A DNA stretch of 64,000 nucleotides from Bacillus massilinigeriensis (GCF_900111815.1 NZ_LT630004.1:2906126-2970125), one strand, 5' to 3'; counted from the first letter of the stretch, positions 9,050 to 18,325 are shown. The notes: a model not told the origin generated them from the sequence alone. A program made the numbers and translations.

Positions 9050-10911
9050 TATAGGTAACCCCCTGTCAGGGCAAAGATGAGCATCAGAACAGCAAGACCG
9101 GCAAACGCAATCGCGCCGTATGTCTGCACTTGGCCGCTCTGGATTTTCGATCCTGTTTTTCCGAGGGTCTGCACAAGCGCCGCAACCGTCTTCATGATGC
9201 CTTCGACAAGGAAGAGCTCAATAAATCGAAGGAACAGGCTGACTGCTTTTGCGCCGTAAACAAACGTATAATGATAAAGTTCATCAATGTAGTACTTATT
9301 CTTAAGCACATTATAGGTAAGCGGTACCGACGTAATCAGCCCATCACGGCTAATCGCCCGTTTGCCATAGATAAGATAGGCAAGCAGAATTCCTGCAAGC
9401 GATACTGAAGTTGCCACGATCATAATCCATGCAGGTCCTTCCACATGTCCATGGCCTAGAGCGCTGTTGCCTTCCACAAGCCAGTCACCAAGGAACGTGC
9501 CGAACCATGGAGTATTCACATAACCTGCGAATATTGCCAGGATGCCAAGAACCGCCATCGGCCAAACCATCGAGCCAGGCGACTCGTGGACTGCTTTATG
9601 ATGGCTGCGCGCTTCTCCCATGAACACCATGAAGAAGAGCCGGAACATGTAAAAAGCAGTGAAAAATGCCGCAATGACAGCAAGCCAGAATAGCGTCGTG
9701 TTTCCGTGTTCCCATGCAGCAATGAGGATCTCATCCTTGCTGAAAAATCCGGAGAACAGCGGAACACCGCTGATTGCCAGCGTTCCAATTAAGAAAAGCG
9801 GACCCGTAAAGCGCAGCTTTTTCCACAAGCCGCCCATTTTTTCGATATCCTGAGTATGAACGGCATGAATGACGCTGCCTGCAGCAAGGAAGAGCAATGC
9901 CTTGAAGAAAGCGTGGGTCATCAGGTGGAACACCCCTGCCACATAGCCGGCAGAGCCAAGCGCAAGCATCATATAGCCTAGCTGGCTTACAGTTGAGTAA
10001 GCAAGCACTCGCTTGATATCTGTCTGAACAAGCCCGATGCTTGCAGCGAATATCGCTGTAAATGCACCGATGATTGCGACGGTCATCATCGCCGCCTCAC
10101 TTGCCGCAAACAGCGGGAACGTTGCAGCTACAAGATAAACACCTGCCGCTACCATCGTTGCAGCGTGAATCAACGCAGAAACAGGCGTCGGTCCTTCCAT
10201 CGCATCCGGCAGCCATGTGTGCAGCGGAAACTGACCAGATTTACCGACCGCTCCGACAAAGATCAAAATGGCTGTCAAGGTAATCATCGTCCCGGAAAGC
10301 TCCCCGCCTCGGACCGCAGCGAAGATTTCGTCGTATTCGAAGCTGCCAGTCTCCCAGAATAAGAGAATCATCCCAATCAGAAGGCCGACATCCCCGATGC
10401 GCGTCATGATGAAAGCCTTCATTGCCGCATGCTTCGCGCTTTCCTTGTAAAAATAAAATCCAATCAACAGGAACGAACCGAGTCCGACTAGCTCCCAGAA
10501 TATATACGTCTGGAGGAGGTTCGGCGACAGTACGAGGCCGAGCATGGAAAACGTAAACAAGCCCAGATAAGCATAATAGACCGGAAAGCGCTCATCTCCA
10601 TGCATATAGCCCTTGGAATAAATATGTACCAAAAAGCTGACGAGCGAAACGATGACGAGCATCAGTGCATTTAATTGATTTACTTCAAAACCCGCTGTTA
10701 ATTGAAGGTCCCCTATCGTGAGCCATACGGCTTCCGCTTTAAAAGTCGGTCCGGACAGGCGTTCTATCAGCACGTAGACAGACAGAGCGAGGGACGCAAG
10801 CGTGAGCAGGATGCCTGCAGCAGCACTTGCCTCCTTTAGCCGCCTGCCGGCTAAAAGAAGAACAAGGAACGATAGCAGCGGGAATAGCGGAATGAGCCAT
10901 GCAATCTCCAT
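9049..10911 (-). CDS. nuoL: Complex I subunit L (antiporter-like with lateral helix)
   Basis: A 620-aa protein of usual NuoL length with about 16 membrane segments, the distal proton-pumping subunit. Recognisable blocks are FWELVGLGSFLLIGFYF, KSGQFPLHTWLPDAMEGPTP and a C-terminal amphipathic or lateral helix region ending in a last transmembrane anchor. The unusually wide 141-bp gap to nuoK upstream holds two hairpins. It is coupled to nuoM downstream by a one-base overlap. Confidence 0.95.
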   Translation of the reverse strand: MEIAWLIPLFPLLSFLVLLLAGRRLKEASAAAGILLTLASLALSVYVLIERLSGPTFKAEAVWLTIGDLQLTAGFEVNQLNALMLVIVSLVSFLVHIYSKGYMHGDERFPVYYAYLGLFTFSMLGLVLSPNLLQTYIFWELVGLGSFLLIGFYFYKESAKHAAMKAFIMTRIGDVGLLIGMILLFWETGSFEYDEIFAAVRGGELSGTMITLTAILIFVGAVGKSGQFPLHTWLPDAMEGPTPVSALIHAATMVAAGVYLVAATFPLFAASEAAMMTVAIIGAFTAIFAASIGLVQTDIKRVLAYSTVSQLGYMMLALGSAGYVAGVFHLMTHAFFKALLFLAAGSVIHAVHTQDIEKMGGLWKKLRFTGPLFLIGTLAISGVPLFSGFFSKDEILIAAWEHGNTTLFWLAVIAAFFTAFYMFRLFFMVFMGEARSHHKAVHESPGSMVWPMAVLGILAIFAGYVNTPWFGTFLGDWLVEGNSALGHGHVEGPAWIMIVATSVSLAGILLAYLIYGKRAISRDGLITSVPLTYNVLKNKYYIDELYHYTFVYGAKAVSLFLRFIELFLVEGIMKTVAALVQTLGKTGSKIQSGQVQTYGAIAFAGLAVLMLIFALTGGYL

Positions 10912-11052
10912 CTATATCACAATCCCCTTTTTATGACGCAGCAATTTTTCTATTTTTCCGCGTCTTAGTGGGCCCGCTTGAAGCGGGGCTATTAGTCTGT
11001 TTGCCTTTCGTTGCGCAAAGGAAGAGACCTTGGCGGTGCGAATTGCCCGCCT
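10912..11052 (-). other. nuoK-nuoL intergenic spacer with two hairpins
   Basis: This is the largest gap in an operon whose genes otherwise overlap or nearly touch. It contains CCCGCTTGAAGCGGG (10972-10986, 7-bp arms) and a CCTTT...AAAGG stem (about 11004-11025, imperfect). Neither is followed by a T-run, so they are candidate RNA processing or stability structures and not terminators. Confidence 0.5.
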
Positions 11053-11367
11053 TTAATGCTTCAGCTGATTCATTTCGTCAATATTGACCGTCTTTCTGTT
11101 GCGGTAAAGCGCGATGAGAATCGCAAGTCCCACTGCAGCCTCCGCTGCGGCAACGGCAATGGCAAACAGCGCGAACACTTGGCCGTTAATCGACGGGGCA
11201 GGTCCATATTTGCTGAAGGTAACAAGATTGATATTGACCGCGTTCAGCATCAATTCAATCGAAATGAGCACAATGACGGTATTCCGCTTTGTCAGCGCGC
11301 CGTACAGCCCGATGCAAAAAAGAATCAGCGCAAGGGCGAGGAAGGCCGAAACAGGTATATTGCTCAT
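11053..11367 (-). CDS. nuoK: Complex I subunit K
   Basis: The 104-aa subunit with three membrane helices (NuoK/Nad4L family) carries conserved membrane glutamates in [14 protein letters not shown] and [17 protein letters not shown], which are part of the proton path. Its start overlaps the nuoJ stop codon by four bases (ATGA), the usual translational coupling. Confidence 0.95.
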   Translation of the reverse strand: MSNIPVSAFLALALILFCIGLYGALTKRNTVIVLISIELMLNAVNINLVTFSKYGPAPSINGQVFALFAIAVAAAEAAVGLAILIALYRNRKTVNIDEMNQLKH

Positions 11368-11888
11368 TTTTTATCCTCCCCCTTCCCGCCATCATCTTTC
11401 CGGGCAAGAATAATCGCACCGACAAGCGCCACAAGAAGGACGACCGACGTTAATTCAAATGGAATGATGTAGTCGGAGTAGAGTGCGAGTCCAATCTGCT
11501 CCGTATTTTTTACATGAAGCTCACTAGGCTCCGAGGCAAAGTCCAGATCATAAATGCCGATATAAACTGCTGCCCCAAACGCAAGCACTCCGAGGAACAT
11601 AAATACCTTTCTCCATCCTATTCCCTTTGCTTCGCTCTCGTCGTTATGCTTCGTGAGCATGATGCCGAAAAGCATGATGATGGTGATGGCTCCAGAATAA
11701 ATCAAAATTTGCACAGCTGCCAGGAACTCGGCGGAAAGCAGGACATAAATCCCTGCAATGCTGACGAATGTAAAGACGATCGCGACGACCATATGGACGA
11801 CCTTCGTTAAATTCAGCAGCAGAACGCCTCCCATGATGGCGGCTAGCGCAAGTGCGATGAATGCAATGAATTCTCCCGATAGCATCAT
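11364..11888 (-). CDS. nuoJ: Complex I subunit J
   Basis: The 174-aa membrane protein has five hydrophobic segments and the NuoJ signature [15 protein letters not shown] in helix 3, which in structural studies forms the pi-bulge region next to the quinone site. It overlaps nuoI by four bases upstream and nuoK by four downstream. Confidence 0.95.
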   Translation of the reverse strand: MMLSGEFIAFIALALAAIMGGVLLLNLTKVVHMVVAIVFTFVSIAGIYVLLSAEFLAAVQILIYSGAITIIMLFGIMLTKHNDESEAKGIGWRKVFMFLGVLAFGAAVYIGIYDLDFASEPSELHVKNTEQIGLALYSDYIIPFELTSVVLLVALVGAIILARKDDGGKGEDKK

Positions 11889-12304
11889 GCCTTATTCACC
11901 TTCCGTATGTTCTCGTCGTTTTCATCGAGCCACTGGAGGTTCTTGAACAGTTCATCCCGGCTGTATTCGGCGAGTTCAAAATTATTGGTCATGACAATCG
12001 CTTCCGTCGGGCATACCTCCGTACATAGATCACAGAGGATACAAATCTCGAAATTGATGTCATACGTATCAATGATTTTCCCTTTTTTCGTCGGATCCGG
12101 GTGCTTTTTACCCGTCAGCTGGATGCAATCTGTCGGGCAGATATTCGCACACTGATTGCAGACGATGCATTTTTCCGGATAGAATTTTTGAATCCCGCGG
12201 AATCTGTCGGGAAGCGGAAGCGGTTCCTCCGGGTAATTGTATGTCACTTTTTCCCGGGTCAGGTTCTTTAAGGTATAGGATAACCCTTTTAACAATCCCA
12301 GCAC
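11885..12304 (-). CDS. nuoI: Complex I subunit I (2x[4Fe-4S] ferredoxin-like)
   Basis: The 139-aa subunit carries two [4Fe-4S] clusters (N6a and N6b) that pass electrons toward NuoB. Both motifs are intact: CIVCNQCANICP (about residues 47-58) and CILCDLCTEVCP (about residues 92-103). The start is GTG (12302-12304) with AAGGGGTGA upstream. Because nuoE, nuoF and nuoG are missing, this subunit is probably close to where electrons enter from an unidentified donor. Confidence 0.95.
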   Translation of the reverse strand: MLGLLKGLSYTLKNLTREKVTYNYPEEPLPLPDRFRGIQKFYPEKCIVCNQCANICPTDCIQLTGKKHPDPTKKGKIIDTYDINFEICILCDLCTEVCPTEAIVMTNNFELAEYSRDELFKNLQWLDENDENIRKVNKA

Positions 12305-12343
12305 GTATATTCACCCCTTGTAAAAAGTCTCGGGCACTGTTTT

Positions 12344-13351
12344 TTAAAAAGCATTCAGCAGTTCCTTCAGCAATGCCGTCAGGAAGATATTGGCGAGGGC
12401 AACCGGCAGCAACACTTTCCAGCCAAACTCCATGAGCTGGTCGGCGCGGACACGTGGGAACGTAACCCTGAACCATATTAAAAGAAAGACGACAACGCTG
12501 AATTTCAGTGCAAACCACACCGCGCCAGGAATGAACCCGAGGAACGGAAGCGGCAGCCATCCGCCTAAGAACAGGACGGTGATGAGCGATGCCATTGCAA
12601 AGAAATAAACGTACTCCGCAAGCATAAAGAATGCCCAGCGGAAACCCGAGTATTCGACGTGGAAGCCTGCGACAAGCTCCGACTCCGCTTCAGGAAGGTC
12701 GAATGGGGCACGGTTCAGCTCAGCGACCGATGCAATCAGGAATACAATGAACGCGATTGGCTGCAGGATAATGAACCAGCCGTCTTTCTGAGCCTCAACG
12801 ATTTCGTTCAAGTTGAGACTTCCCGAAAGCAGGATGATGCCAAGAACGGACATGACGAGCGGGATTTCATACGAAATCATCTGCGCGGCTGCCCGCATCC
12901 CTCCGAGAAGGGAGTATTTATTGTTCGAAGCCCAGCTTCCCGTAACAATTCCTATTGTAGTAAGGCCGGAAACAGCGATATAATACAGCAGTCCAACACC
13001 GATGTCGGCAAACTGCAGCGAGTCGGTGAACGGGATGGTCGCAACAACCATGAAGGCCGGTGCAAATGCAATCGCTGGCGCCAGAATGAACAGCGGCCTG
13101 TCAGCAAGCTTCGGTATTGTGTCTTCTTTTAACAGCAGCTTGAGGACGTCTGCAACAGTCTGGAGCAGTCCCCAGCGTCCGCCTACCTGATTCGGGCCGT
13201 GGCGCAGCTGCATGAATCCCATGACTTTCCGCTCAGCAAGGATGGCATATGTAACGAATCCAAGGATGACGAACAAGAATACGGTAGCGAGCAAAAAGAA
13301 AATCCCGAAGTTTGCCAGGCTAGGGCTGGAGTACAGCAGGTCTTGTATCAT
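12344..13351 (-). CDS. nuoH: Complex I subunit H (quinone-site membrane subunit)
   Basis: The 335-aa polytopic subunit connects the quinone chamber with the membrane arm. Diagnostic blocks include RHGPNQVGGRWGLLQTVAD, AELNRAPFDLPEAESELVAG and WFRVTFPRVRADQLMEFGWK. Its ATG overlaps the nuoD stop codon by one base (TAATG), and a 39-bp gap separates it from nuoI. Confidence 0.95.
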   Translation of the reverse strand: MIQDLLYSSPSLANFGIFFLLATVFLFVILGFVTYAILAERKVMGFMQLRHGPNQVGGRWGLLQTVADVLKLLLKEDTIPKLADRPLFILAPAIAFAPAFMVVATIPFTDSLQFADIGVGLLYYIAVSGLTTIGIVTGSWASNNKYSLLGGMRAAAQMISYEIPLVMSVLGIILLSGSLNLNEIVEAQKDGWFIILQPIAFIVFLIASVAELNRAPFDLPEAESELVAGFHVEYSGFRWAFFMLAEYVYFFAMASLITVLFLGGWLPLPFLGFIPGAVWFALKFSVVVFLLIWFRVTFPRVRADQLMEFGWKVLLPVALANIFLTALLKELLNAF

Positions 13352-14451
13352 TATCCGTCTACCTCCCCTAGGACGATGTCAATCGCCCCAAGAATAGCAA
13401 TAAGATTTGCGATGTTCTCGCCGACCAACAGCTTTGGCAGAATTTGCAGGTTATAAAAGGACGGACGGCGGAACTTCAGCCGATACGGTTCTTTTTTCCC
13501 GTCGCTAGCGATATAGCAGCCGATTTCCCCGCGCGGCGACTCGATTCGGACAAAAGCTTCGCCCTTCGGAGCCTTGATGATCTTCGGCACTTTTGCCATA
13601 ATCTCGCCTGCTCGCGGGAATTGCTCGACAGCCTGCTCGATGATTTTCAGCGACTCTTCAATTTCCGCGAGTCTGCATTCGTAGCGGGCCCAAGCATCCC
13701 CGCCTTCGCGGCTGATGACATCAAAGTCAAACCGGTCGTAAATCGAATATGGCTCGTCTTTTCGCAGATCCCATTTTATCCCGGTACAGCGGGCATTTGC
13801 GCCACTCAATGAGTACTGCAGTGCATCTTCTTTTGTATACCTGCCGACGCCTTTCACCCGGTTGATAAAAATTTCATTCCCTGTTACGAGCTGGTGGTAG
13901 CCCTTCAACTGCTCTCTCATGTAAGGAACAAATTCCGCTACTTTTTCGATCCAGCCTTCCGGAGCATCCCATTTCACCCCGCCGACCCGCATATAGTTGA
14001 AGGTCAGGCGAGCGCCAGATAATTCGTTGAGCAGATTAATAATCATTTCCCGTTCGCGGAAAGCATACAGGAATGGGCTTACTGCTCCAATATCAAGCAA
14101 GTATGTTCCCCACCAGACAAGGTGGCTGGCGACCCTGTTGAGCTCCATTGCTAGGACCCGGAGATACTCGGCTCGATCAGGCACCTGGATTCCCATCATT
14201 GTCTCGACAGCATGGCAGATGACGTAATTATTTGTCATCGAGGAGATATAGTCCATCCTGTCTGTATACGGAATAATTTGCGTATATTGCAGATTCTCCG
14301 CTAATTTTTCTGTCCCGCGGTGCAGGTACCCGATCACAGGTTTCGCTTCCGTGATAATTTCCCCGTCAATCTTGACGACTAGTCGAAATACACCATGGGT
14401 ACTCGGATGCTGCGGGCCGACGTTCAAGAGCATTTCTTCCGTGCGAATCAC
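13351..14451 (-). CDS. nuoD: Complex I subunit D (49-kDa-type)
   Basis: The 366-aa subunit, related to the large subunit of [NiFe] hydrogenases, lines the quinone site. The N-terminal block NVGPQHPSTHGVFRLVV and the C-terminal RPPSF-type block (RRPSFYNLQILPKLL) are present. The start is GTG, preceded by a strong GGAGGTG ribosome-binding site 4 bp into the gap after nuoC. NuoC and NuoD are separate here, unlike the fused NuoCD of E. coli. Confidence 0.95.
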   Translation of the reverse strand: MIRTEEMLLNVGPQHPSTHGVFRLVVKIDGEIITEAKPVIGYLHRGTEKLAENLQYTQIIPYTDRMDYISSMTNNYVICHAVETMMGIQVPDRAEYLRVLAMELNRVASHLVWWGTYLLDIGAVSPFLYAFREREMIINLLNELSGARLTFNYMRVGGVKWDAPEGWIEKVAEFVPYMREQLKGYHQLVTGNEIFINRVKGVGRYTKEDALQYSLSGANARCTGIKWDLRKDEPYSIYDRFDFDVISREGGDAWARYECRLAEIEESLKIIEQAVEQFPRAGEIMAKVPKIIKAPKGEAFVRIESPRGEIGCYIASDGKKEPYRLKFRRPSFYNLQILPKLLVGENIANLIAILGAIDIVLGEVDG

Positions 14452-14454
14452 CGG

Positions 14455-15714
14455 CTACACCTCCACATCATACGGTTCATAATCTTTTCTCATCGGATAT
14501 CCTACCCAGTCTTCCCCCAGCAGGATCCGGTGGAGATTCGGGTGTCCGGTGAAGGTAATGCCAAGCAAGTCATACGCTTCGCATTCCGGCCATTCCGCCC
14601 CTGCCCATAGCGGCTGGAGCGACTCAATCACAGGCTCGCTTCGGTCAAGCTTGACCTTGAGGGCAAGTGGCTGGCGGTTTTTATATGAATATAAGTGCAC
14701 ATAGATTTCCATATGCGTTTCAAAGTCAGTGCCATGCAGTTCAGAAAGGTAATCAAAGCCTAGCCGTTCATTGTACTTCAGGAACTGCGCGACTTTATAG
14801 TAAGCTTCCTTCTTCACAACGATGGTCGGAACATCCTTTGAAAGACTGTTAATATACGAATCTTCCAGCACCTCGCTGCCGAGATGCTCCCCGATAATCT
14901 TGACATATTTATCAAGAAGAGGCTGGTTTGGCGACGGTACTTTCTCCTCTCCATGCTCCTCTGCAGCTTTTCCTGCGGAAGCTGCTTTTGCCTTCGCGGC
15001 TGCGGCTGCGGCAGCTTTCGACTTCGCGGCTGCAATCGCTTTCGCTTTCTCATCGCCCGAGCAAGCGCTTCCAGCGGCTTTCGACTTCGCGGCAGCTGCG
15101 GCCTTTGCTTTCGCTGCTGCAGCGGCTTTTTTCTTCGCTAAGTCGTCTGCTTCCCCAGCTGGCGGCGTTTCTGAGTCTGACTCTTTCGCTTTCATTTTCG
15201 CGAGTGCGGCAGCCTTTGCTTTCGCTGCTGCAGCGGCTTTTTTCTTCGCTAAGTCGTCTGCTTCCTCAGCTGGCGGCGTTTCTGAGTCTGACTCTTTCGC
15301 TTTCATTTTCGCGAGTGCGGCAGCCTTTGCTTTCGCTGCTGCAGCGGCTTTTTTCTTCGCTAAGTCGTCTGCTTCCTCAGCTGGCGGCGTTTCGGTATCT
15401 GCTTCTTTCGCTTTCATTTTCGCGAGTGCAGCAGCCTTTGCTTTCGCGGCTGCAGCGGCTTTTTTCTTCGCTAAGTCGTCTGCTTCCCCAGCTGGCGGCG
15501 TTTCTGAGTCTGACTCTTTCGCTTTCATTTTCGCGAGTGCGGCAGCCTTTGCTTTCGCTGCTGCAGCGGCTTTTTTCTTCGCTAAGTCGTCTGCTTCCCC
15601 AGCTGGCGGCGTTTCTGAGTCTGACTCTTTCGCTTTCATTTTCGCGAGTGCGGCAGCCTTTGCTTTCGCTGCTGCTTCTCTCTTCATTTGTTCTAAATCC
15701 TTCTCCCCGCTCAT
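14455..15714 (-). CDS. nuoC: Complex I subunit C with Ala/Lys-rich repeat extension
   Basis: The C-terminal 155 or so residues are an ordinary NuoC (30-kDa-type) domain that packs against NuoD; YDLLGITFTGHPNLHRILL is the signature. The first 260 or so residues are an extension rich in Ala, Lys, Glu and Asp, with about five near-identical 37-residue repeats (111 bp each, about 15130-15690), of the form KMKAKESDSETPPAGEADDL preceded by an Ala/Lys run, then a degenerate Ala/Lys stretch. It is predicted helical and highly charged. Shorter Ala/Lys-rich NuoC extensions occur in other Bacillaceae (from memory); the expansion here is long. Start ATG at 15714 with AGGTGAT upstream. Long frames on the opposite strand are shadows of the repeat. 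Confidence 0.93.
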   Translation of the reverse strand: MSGEKDLEQMKREAAAKAKAAALAKMKAKESDSETPPAGEADDLAKKKAAAAAKAKAAALAKMKAKESDSETPPAGEADDLAKKKAAAAAKAKAAALAKMKAKEADTETPPAEEADDLAKKKAAAAAKAKAAALAKMKAKESDSETPPAEEADDLAKKKAAAAAKAKAAALAKMKAKESDSETPPAGEADDLAKKKAAAAAKAKAAAAAKSKAAGSACSGDEKAKAIAAAKSKAAAAAAAKAKAASAGKAAEEHGEEKVPSPNQPLLDKYVKIIGEHLGSEVLEDSYINSLSKDVPTIVVKKEAYYKVAQFLKYNERLGFDYLSELHGTDFETHMEIYVHLYSYKNRQPLALKVKLDRSEPVIESLQPLWAGAEWPECEAYDLLGITFTGHPNLHRILLGEDWVGYPMRKDYEPYDVEV

Positions 15715-15717
15715 CGA

Positions 15718-16230
15718 TTAGATCACCTGCTTCCCGGTCTTCGCCTCGTAACGGATTTTTTCTTTCAATTTATTAATCCCGTAAATCAATGCTGCCGGAT
15801 TAGGAGGGCAGCCTGGGATATACACGTCAACAGGTACGATTTGGTCGACACCTTTGACAACAGAATACGACTTCACATATGGACCTCCAGCCGTTGCACA
15901 CGAGCCCATCGCGATGACCCACTTCGGTTCAGGCATTTGGTCGTACAGCCTGCGCACAATCGGAGCCATTTTTTTCGTAACAGTTCCAGAGACAATCATC
16001 ACATCGGACTGACGCGGCGACGTCCTGAAAAAAGAACCGAAACGGTCAAGGTCGTAATGTGATGAACCGACGCCCATCATTTCGATCGCACAACAAGCAA
16101 GCCCGAAAGTCATCGGCCATAGGGAGTTGCTTCGAGCCCATGCCTTAACCTGTTCGAGCGTTGCTAAAAACACATTCCTGCGAAGCTCTTCCATCTCTTC
16201 CGGTGATATGTTCTCCAGTTTCAAATCCAT
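15718..16230 (-). CDS. nuoB: Complex I subunit B (N2 cluster)
   Basis: The 170-aa subunit binds the terminal [4Fe-4S] cluster N2. The tandem cysteines ([10 protein letters not shown]), a further cysteine in MGSCATAGG and the PGCPPNP motif are intact. It overlaps nuoA by 10 bp upstream and ends 3 bp before nuoC. Confidence 0.95.
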   Translation of the reverse strand: MDLKLENISPEEMEELRRNVFLATLEQVKAWARSNSLWPMTFGLACCAIEMMGVGSSHYDLDRFGSFFRTSPRQSDVMIVSGTVTKKMAPIVRRLYDQMPEPKWVIAMGSCATAGGPYVKSYSVVKGVDQIVPVDVYIPGCPPNPAALIYGINKLKEKIRYEAKTGKQVI

Positions 16231-16595
16231 TTAAGCACCTTCTTCTTCCAGGCATAGATGAGTCCGATGAGCAGCATCACTACGAAAATAAGCATTTCTA
16301 CCAATGCAAAGATGCCAAGCTTCTCATAGGCAACAGCCCAAGGATATAAAAATACTGTTTCAACATCGAAAATAACAAACATCAGAGCAAAAATATAATA
16401 GCGCACATTGAATTGAACCCTTGAATCATGGAACGGCTCAATCCCGCTTTCGTAGGTGGTATACTTTGATTCCAGCGGCTTATAAGGCCGGAGGAGCTTA
16501 CCAAAGAATAAAGCAACCACAGGCAGCAAAACTCCGAGACATAGGAACACAAAGACTATTAAATAGTTATTTTGATATAAATTCAAAAGTTCCAT
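16221..16595 (-). CDS. nuoA: Complex I subunit A
   Basis: The 124-aa membrane subunit has three hydrophobic segments, with the conserved loop [20 protein letters not shown] and the acidic helix motif [14 protein letters not shown]. The start is placed at 16595, because GGAGGG abuts the in-frame ATG at 16601 but lies 6 bp from this one. It is the first gene of nuoABCDHIJKLMN; a sigma-A promoter is at 16653-16681. Confidence 0.95.
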   Translation of the reverse strand: MELLNLYQNNYLIVFVFLCLGVLLPVVALFFGKLLRPYKPLESKYTTYESGIEPFHDSRVQFNVRYYIFALMFVIFDVETVFLYPWAVAYEKLGIFALVEMLIFVVMLLIGLIYAWKKKVLKWI

Positions 16596-16638
16596 GCCCA
16601 TCCCTCCATTGTTAGGAAATATTCACACAATACAATTA

Positions 16639-16652
16639 TGTAACCGATACCA
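16639..16652 (+). promoter_or_regulatory. cre-like site at the nuo start region
   Basis: TGTAACCGATACCA fits the loose catabolite-responsive pattern TGNAANCGNNNNCA and lies immediately downstream of the nuo -10 element, where a bound repressor would block initiation. It also resembles the TGTAAYCGATTACA palindrome of the family A repeats. Two consensus positions differ, so this is only a candidate. Confidence 0.3.
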
Positions 16653-16681
16653 ATTATATCATTGTTACAAATGTGTGTCGA
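16653..16681 (-). promoter_or_regulatory. sigma-A promoter of the nuo operon
   Basis: Minus-strand TCGACA (16676-16681), a 17-bp spacer and a perfect TATAAT (16653-16658), about 50 bp before the nuoA start. Confidence 0.7.
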
Positions 16682-16939
16682 TAAACCCTCCGGTTTCTGA
16701 TGAATTTTATTAAAATATTTAGATAGTTCTCTAATAGTTGAAAAACATTGTCATTTAGAGGGTTTAAGAACACTATTGTTATGCTGTAAAAAGGAACATC
16801 CTCTACCATAACTAGTCTGAAACACAAGGATTTATGCAGGATAAATATAGAGGGTTTATGTCTAGGGGATTAGGACCTGAGAGTCAGATCGCTGGACAAG
16901 ACTGGGTGGTGCTCGATACTTTTTTTAGCCTTCTGTATC

Positions 16940-18160
16940 GGCGATTGGTTGGTTTTATTCAACATTGTCGCTTTGCTGCTAGCCTCCGGAGCGCCCGTTC
17001 CCCGTTCCAGCCCGCCACAACGGCGTTTGGTTGATTTCCGGCTGAAGTTGGTTGATTTCTCTTCTGCTTTGGTTGATTTTTGCACAAAACTGGCTGATTT
17101 CCTCCTCTTTCTGGTTGATAACTCAAAATGGTTGGTTGATTTCATTCAAAATCGTCGCTTCGATGCAAGCTTCTGGCGCGCTCGAACCCCGTTCCAGACC
17201 GCCACACCGGCGGTTGGTTGATTTTCGGCTGAAGTTGGTTGATTTCTCTTCTGCTTTGGTTGATTCTTGCACCAAGCTGGTTGATTTTCTCCTCTGTTTG
17301 GTTGATAACTCAAAACGGTTGGTTGATTTCATTCAAAATCGTCGCTTTGCTGCTAGCCTCCGGAGCGCCCGTTCCCCGTTCCAGACCGCCACAACGGAGT
17401 TTGGTTGATTTCCGGCTGAAGTTGGTTGATTTCTCTTCTGCTTTGGTTGATTGTTGCACAAAGCTGGTTGATTTCCTCCTCTGTTTGATTGATAACTCAA
17501 AATGGCTGGTTGGTTGGTTTTATTCAAAATTGTCGCTTCGATGCAAACTTCCAGCACGCTCGAACCCCGTTCCAGACCGCCACAACGGCGTTTGGTTGAT
17601 TTCCGGCTGAAGTTGGTTGATTTCTCTTCTGCTTTGGTTGATTTTTGCACAAAGCTGGTTGGTTTCCTCCTCTGTTTGATTGATAACTCAAAACGGTTGG
17701 TTGATTTCATTCAAAATCGTGCTTCGATGCAAACTTCCGGCGCTCCCGAACCCCGTTCCAGCCCGCCACAACGGCGTTTGGTTGATTTCCGGCTGAAGTT
17801 GGTTGATTTCTCTTCTGCTTTGGTTGATTTTTGCACAAAACTGGCTGATTTCCTCCTCTTTCTGGTTGATAACTCAAAATGGTTGGTTGATTTCATTCAA
17901 AATCGTCGCTTCGATGCAAACTTCCGGCGCGCTCGAACCCCGTTCCAGACCTTCAAAACGGCGTTTGGTTGATTTCTCTTCTGCTTTGGTTGATTTTTGC
18001 ACCAAGCTGGTTGATTTTTGCACCAAGCTGGTTGATTTTTGCACCAAGCTGGTTGATTTTTGCACCAAACTGGCTGTTTTTCGCCCCCGAGCTTAGTTGA
18101 TAACTCAAATAAGCCTGCTGTTTTCGCCCCCGAGCTTTGTTGATAACTCTAGATAGCTGG
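16940..18160 (-). repeat. Repeat array 2 (family B): 21-bp phased TTATCAACC/AAATCAACCAA clusters
   Basis: Six units of about 187-191 bp carry GGTTGATTT cores (plus-strand reading). In the first full unit TTGAT starts at 17031, 17052, 17073, 17094 (CTGAT), 17115 and 17136, exactly 21 bp apart; the last unit keeps the step at 17969, 17990, 18011, 18032 and 18053. The flank GCGCTCGAACCCCGTTCCAG recurs between clusters and matches array 5 on the opposite strand. Open frames on both strands (LVDFxxx or KSTNxxx heptads) follow from the 21-bp period and lack ribosome-binding sites. The stretch 16700-16940 before it holds nothing I recognise. Confidence 0.9.
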
Positions 18161-18274
18161 GTGATCCCCCTAAAAATCGCCGCTTCCACAGCAAACTTTC
18201 TGCACGCTCTACCCACGTTCCAGCCCGCACGCCTGACCCACAACTGAACACCTGCACCATCCCCCTCACCCCAA

Positions 18275-18306
18275 CAAAAAAACACCCGCCTCCATGGCAG
18301 GTGCTC
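18275..18306 (-). terminator. Intrinsic terminator of the chemoreceptor gene
   Basis: Minus-strand CACCTGCC / GGCGGGTG stem followed by a run of seven T, about 20 bp beyond the stop codon. Confidence 0.85.
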
Positions 18307-18325
18307 CAATTGCTCTTTCATTCTA

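Noticed and set aside
14822-15776. Long Ala/Phe- or Leu/Ser-rich frames antisense to nuoC
   Set aside because: They are shadows of the GC-rich Ala/Lys repeat on the coding strand, with no initiation signal.
16600-16640. Rex operator in the nuo leader (TTGTGTGAA)
   Set aside because: Only one half-site resembles the Rex consensus; the second inverted half is missing.
16940-18100. Possible heptad-repeat proteins (LVDFxxx, KSTNxxx)
   Set aside because: A 21-bp period keeps several frames open on both strands. No ribosome-binding site or single continuous frame spans the array.
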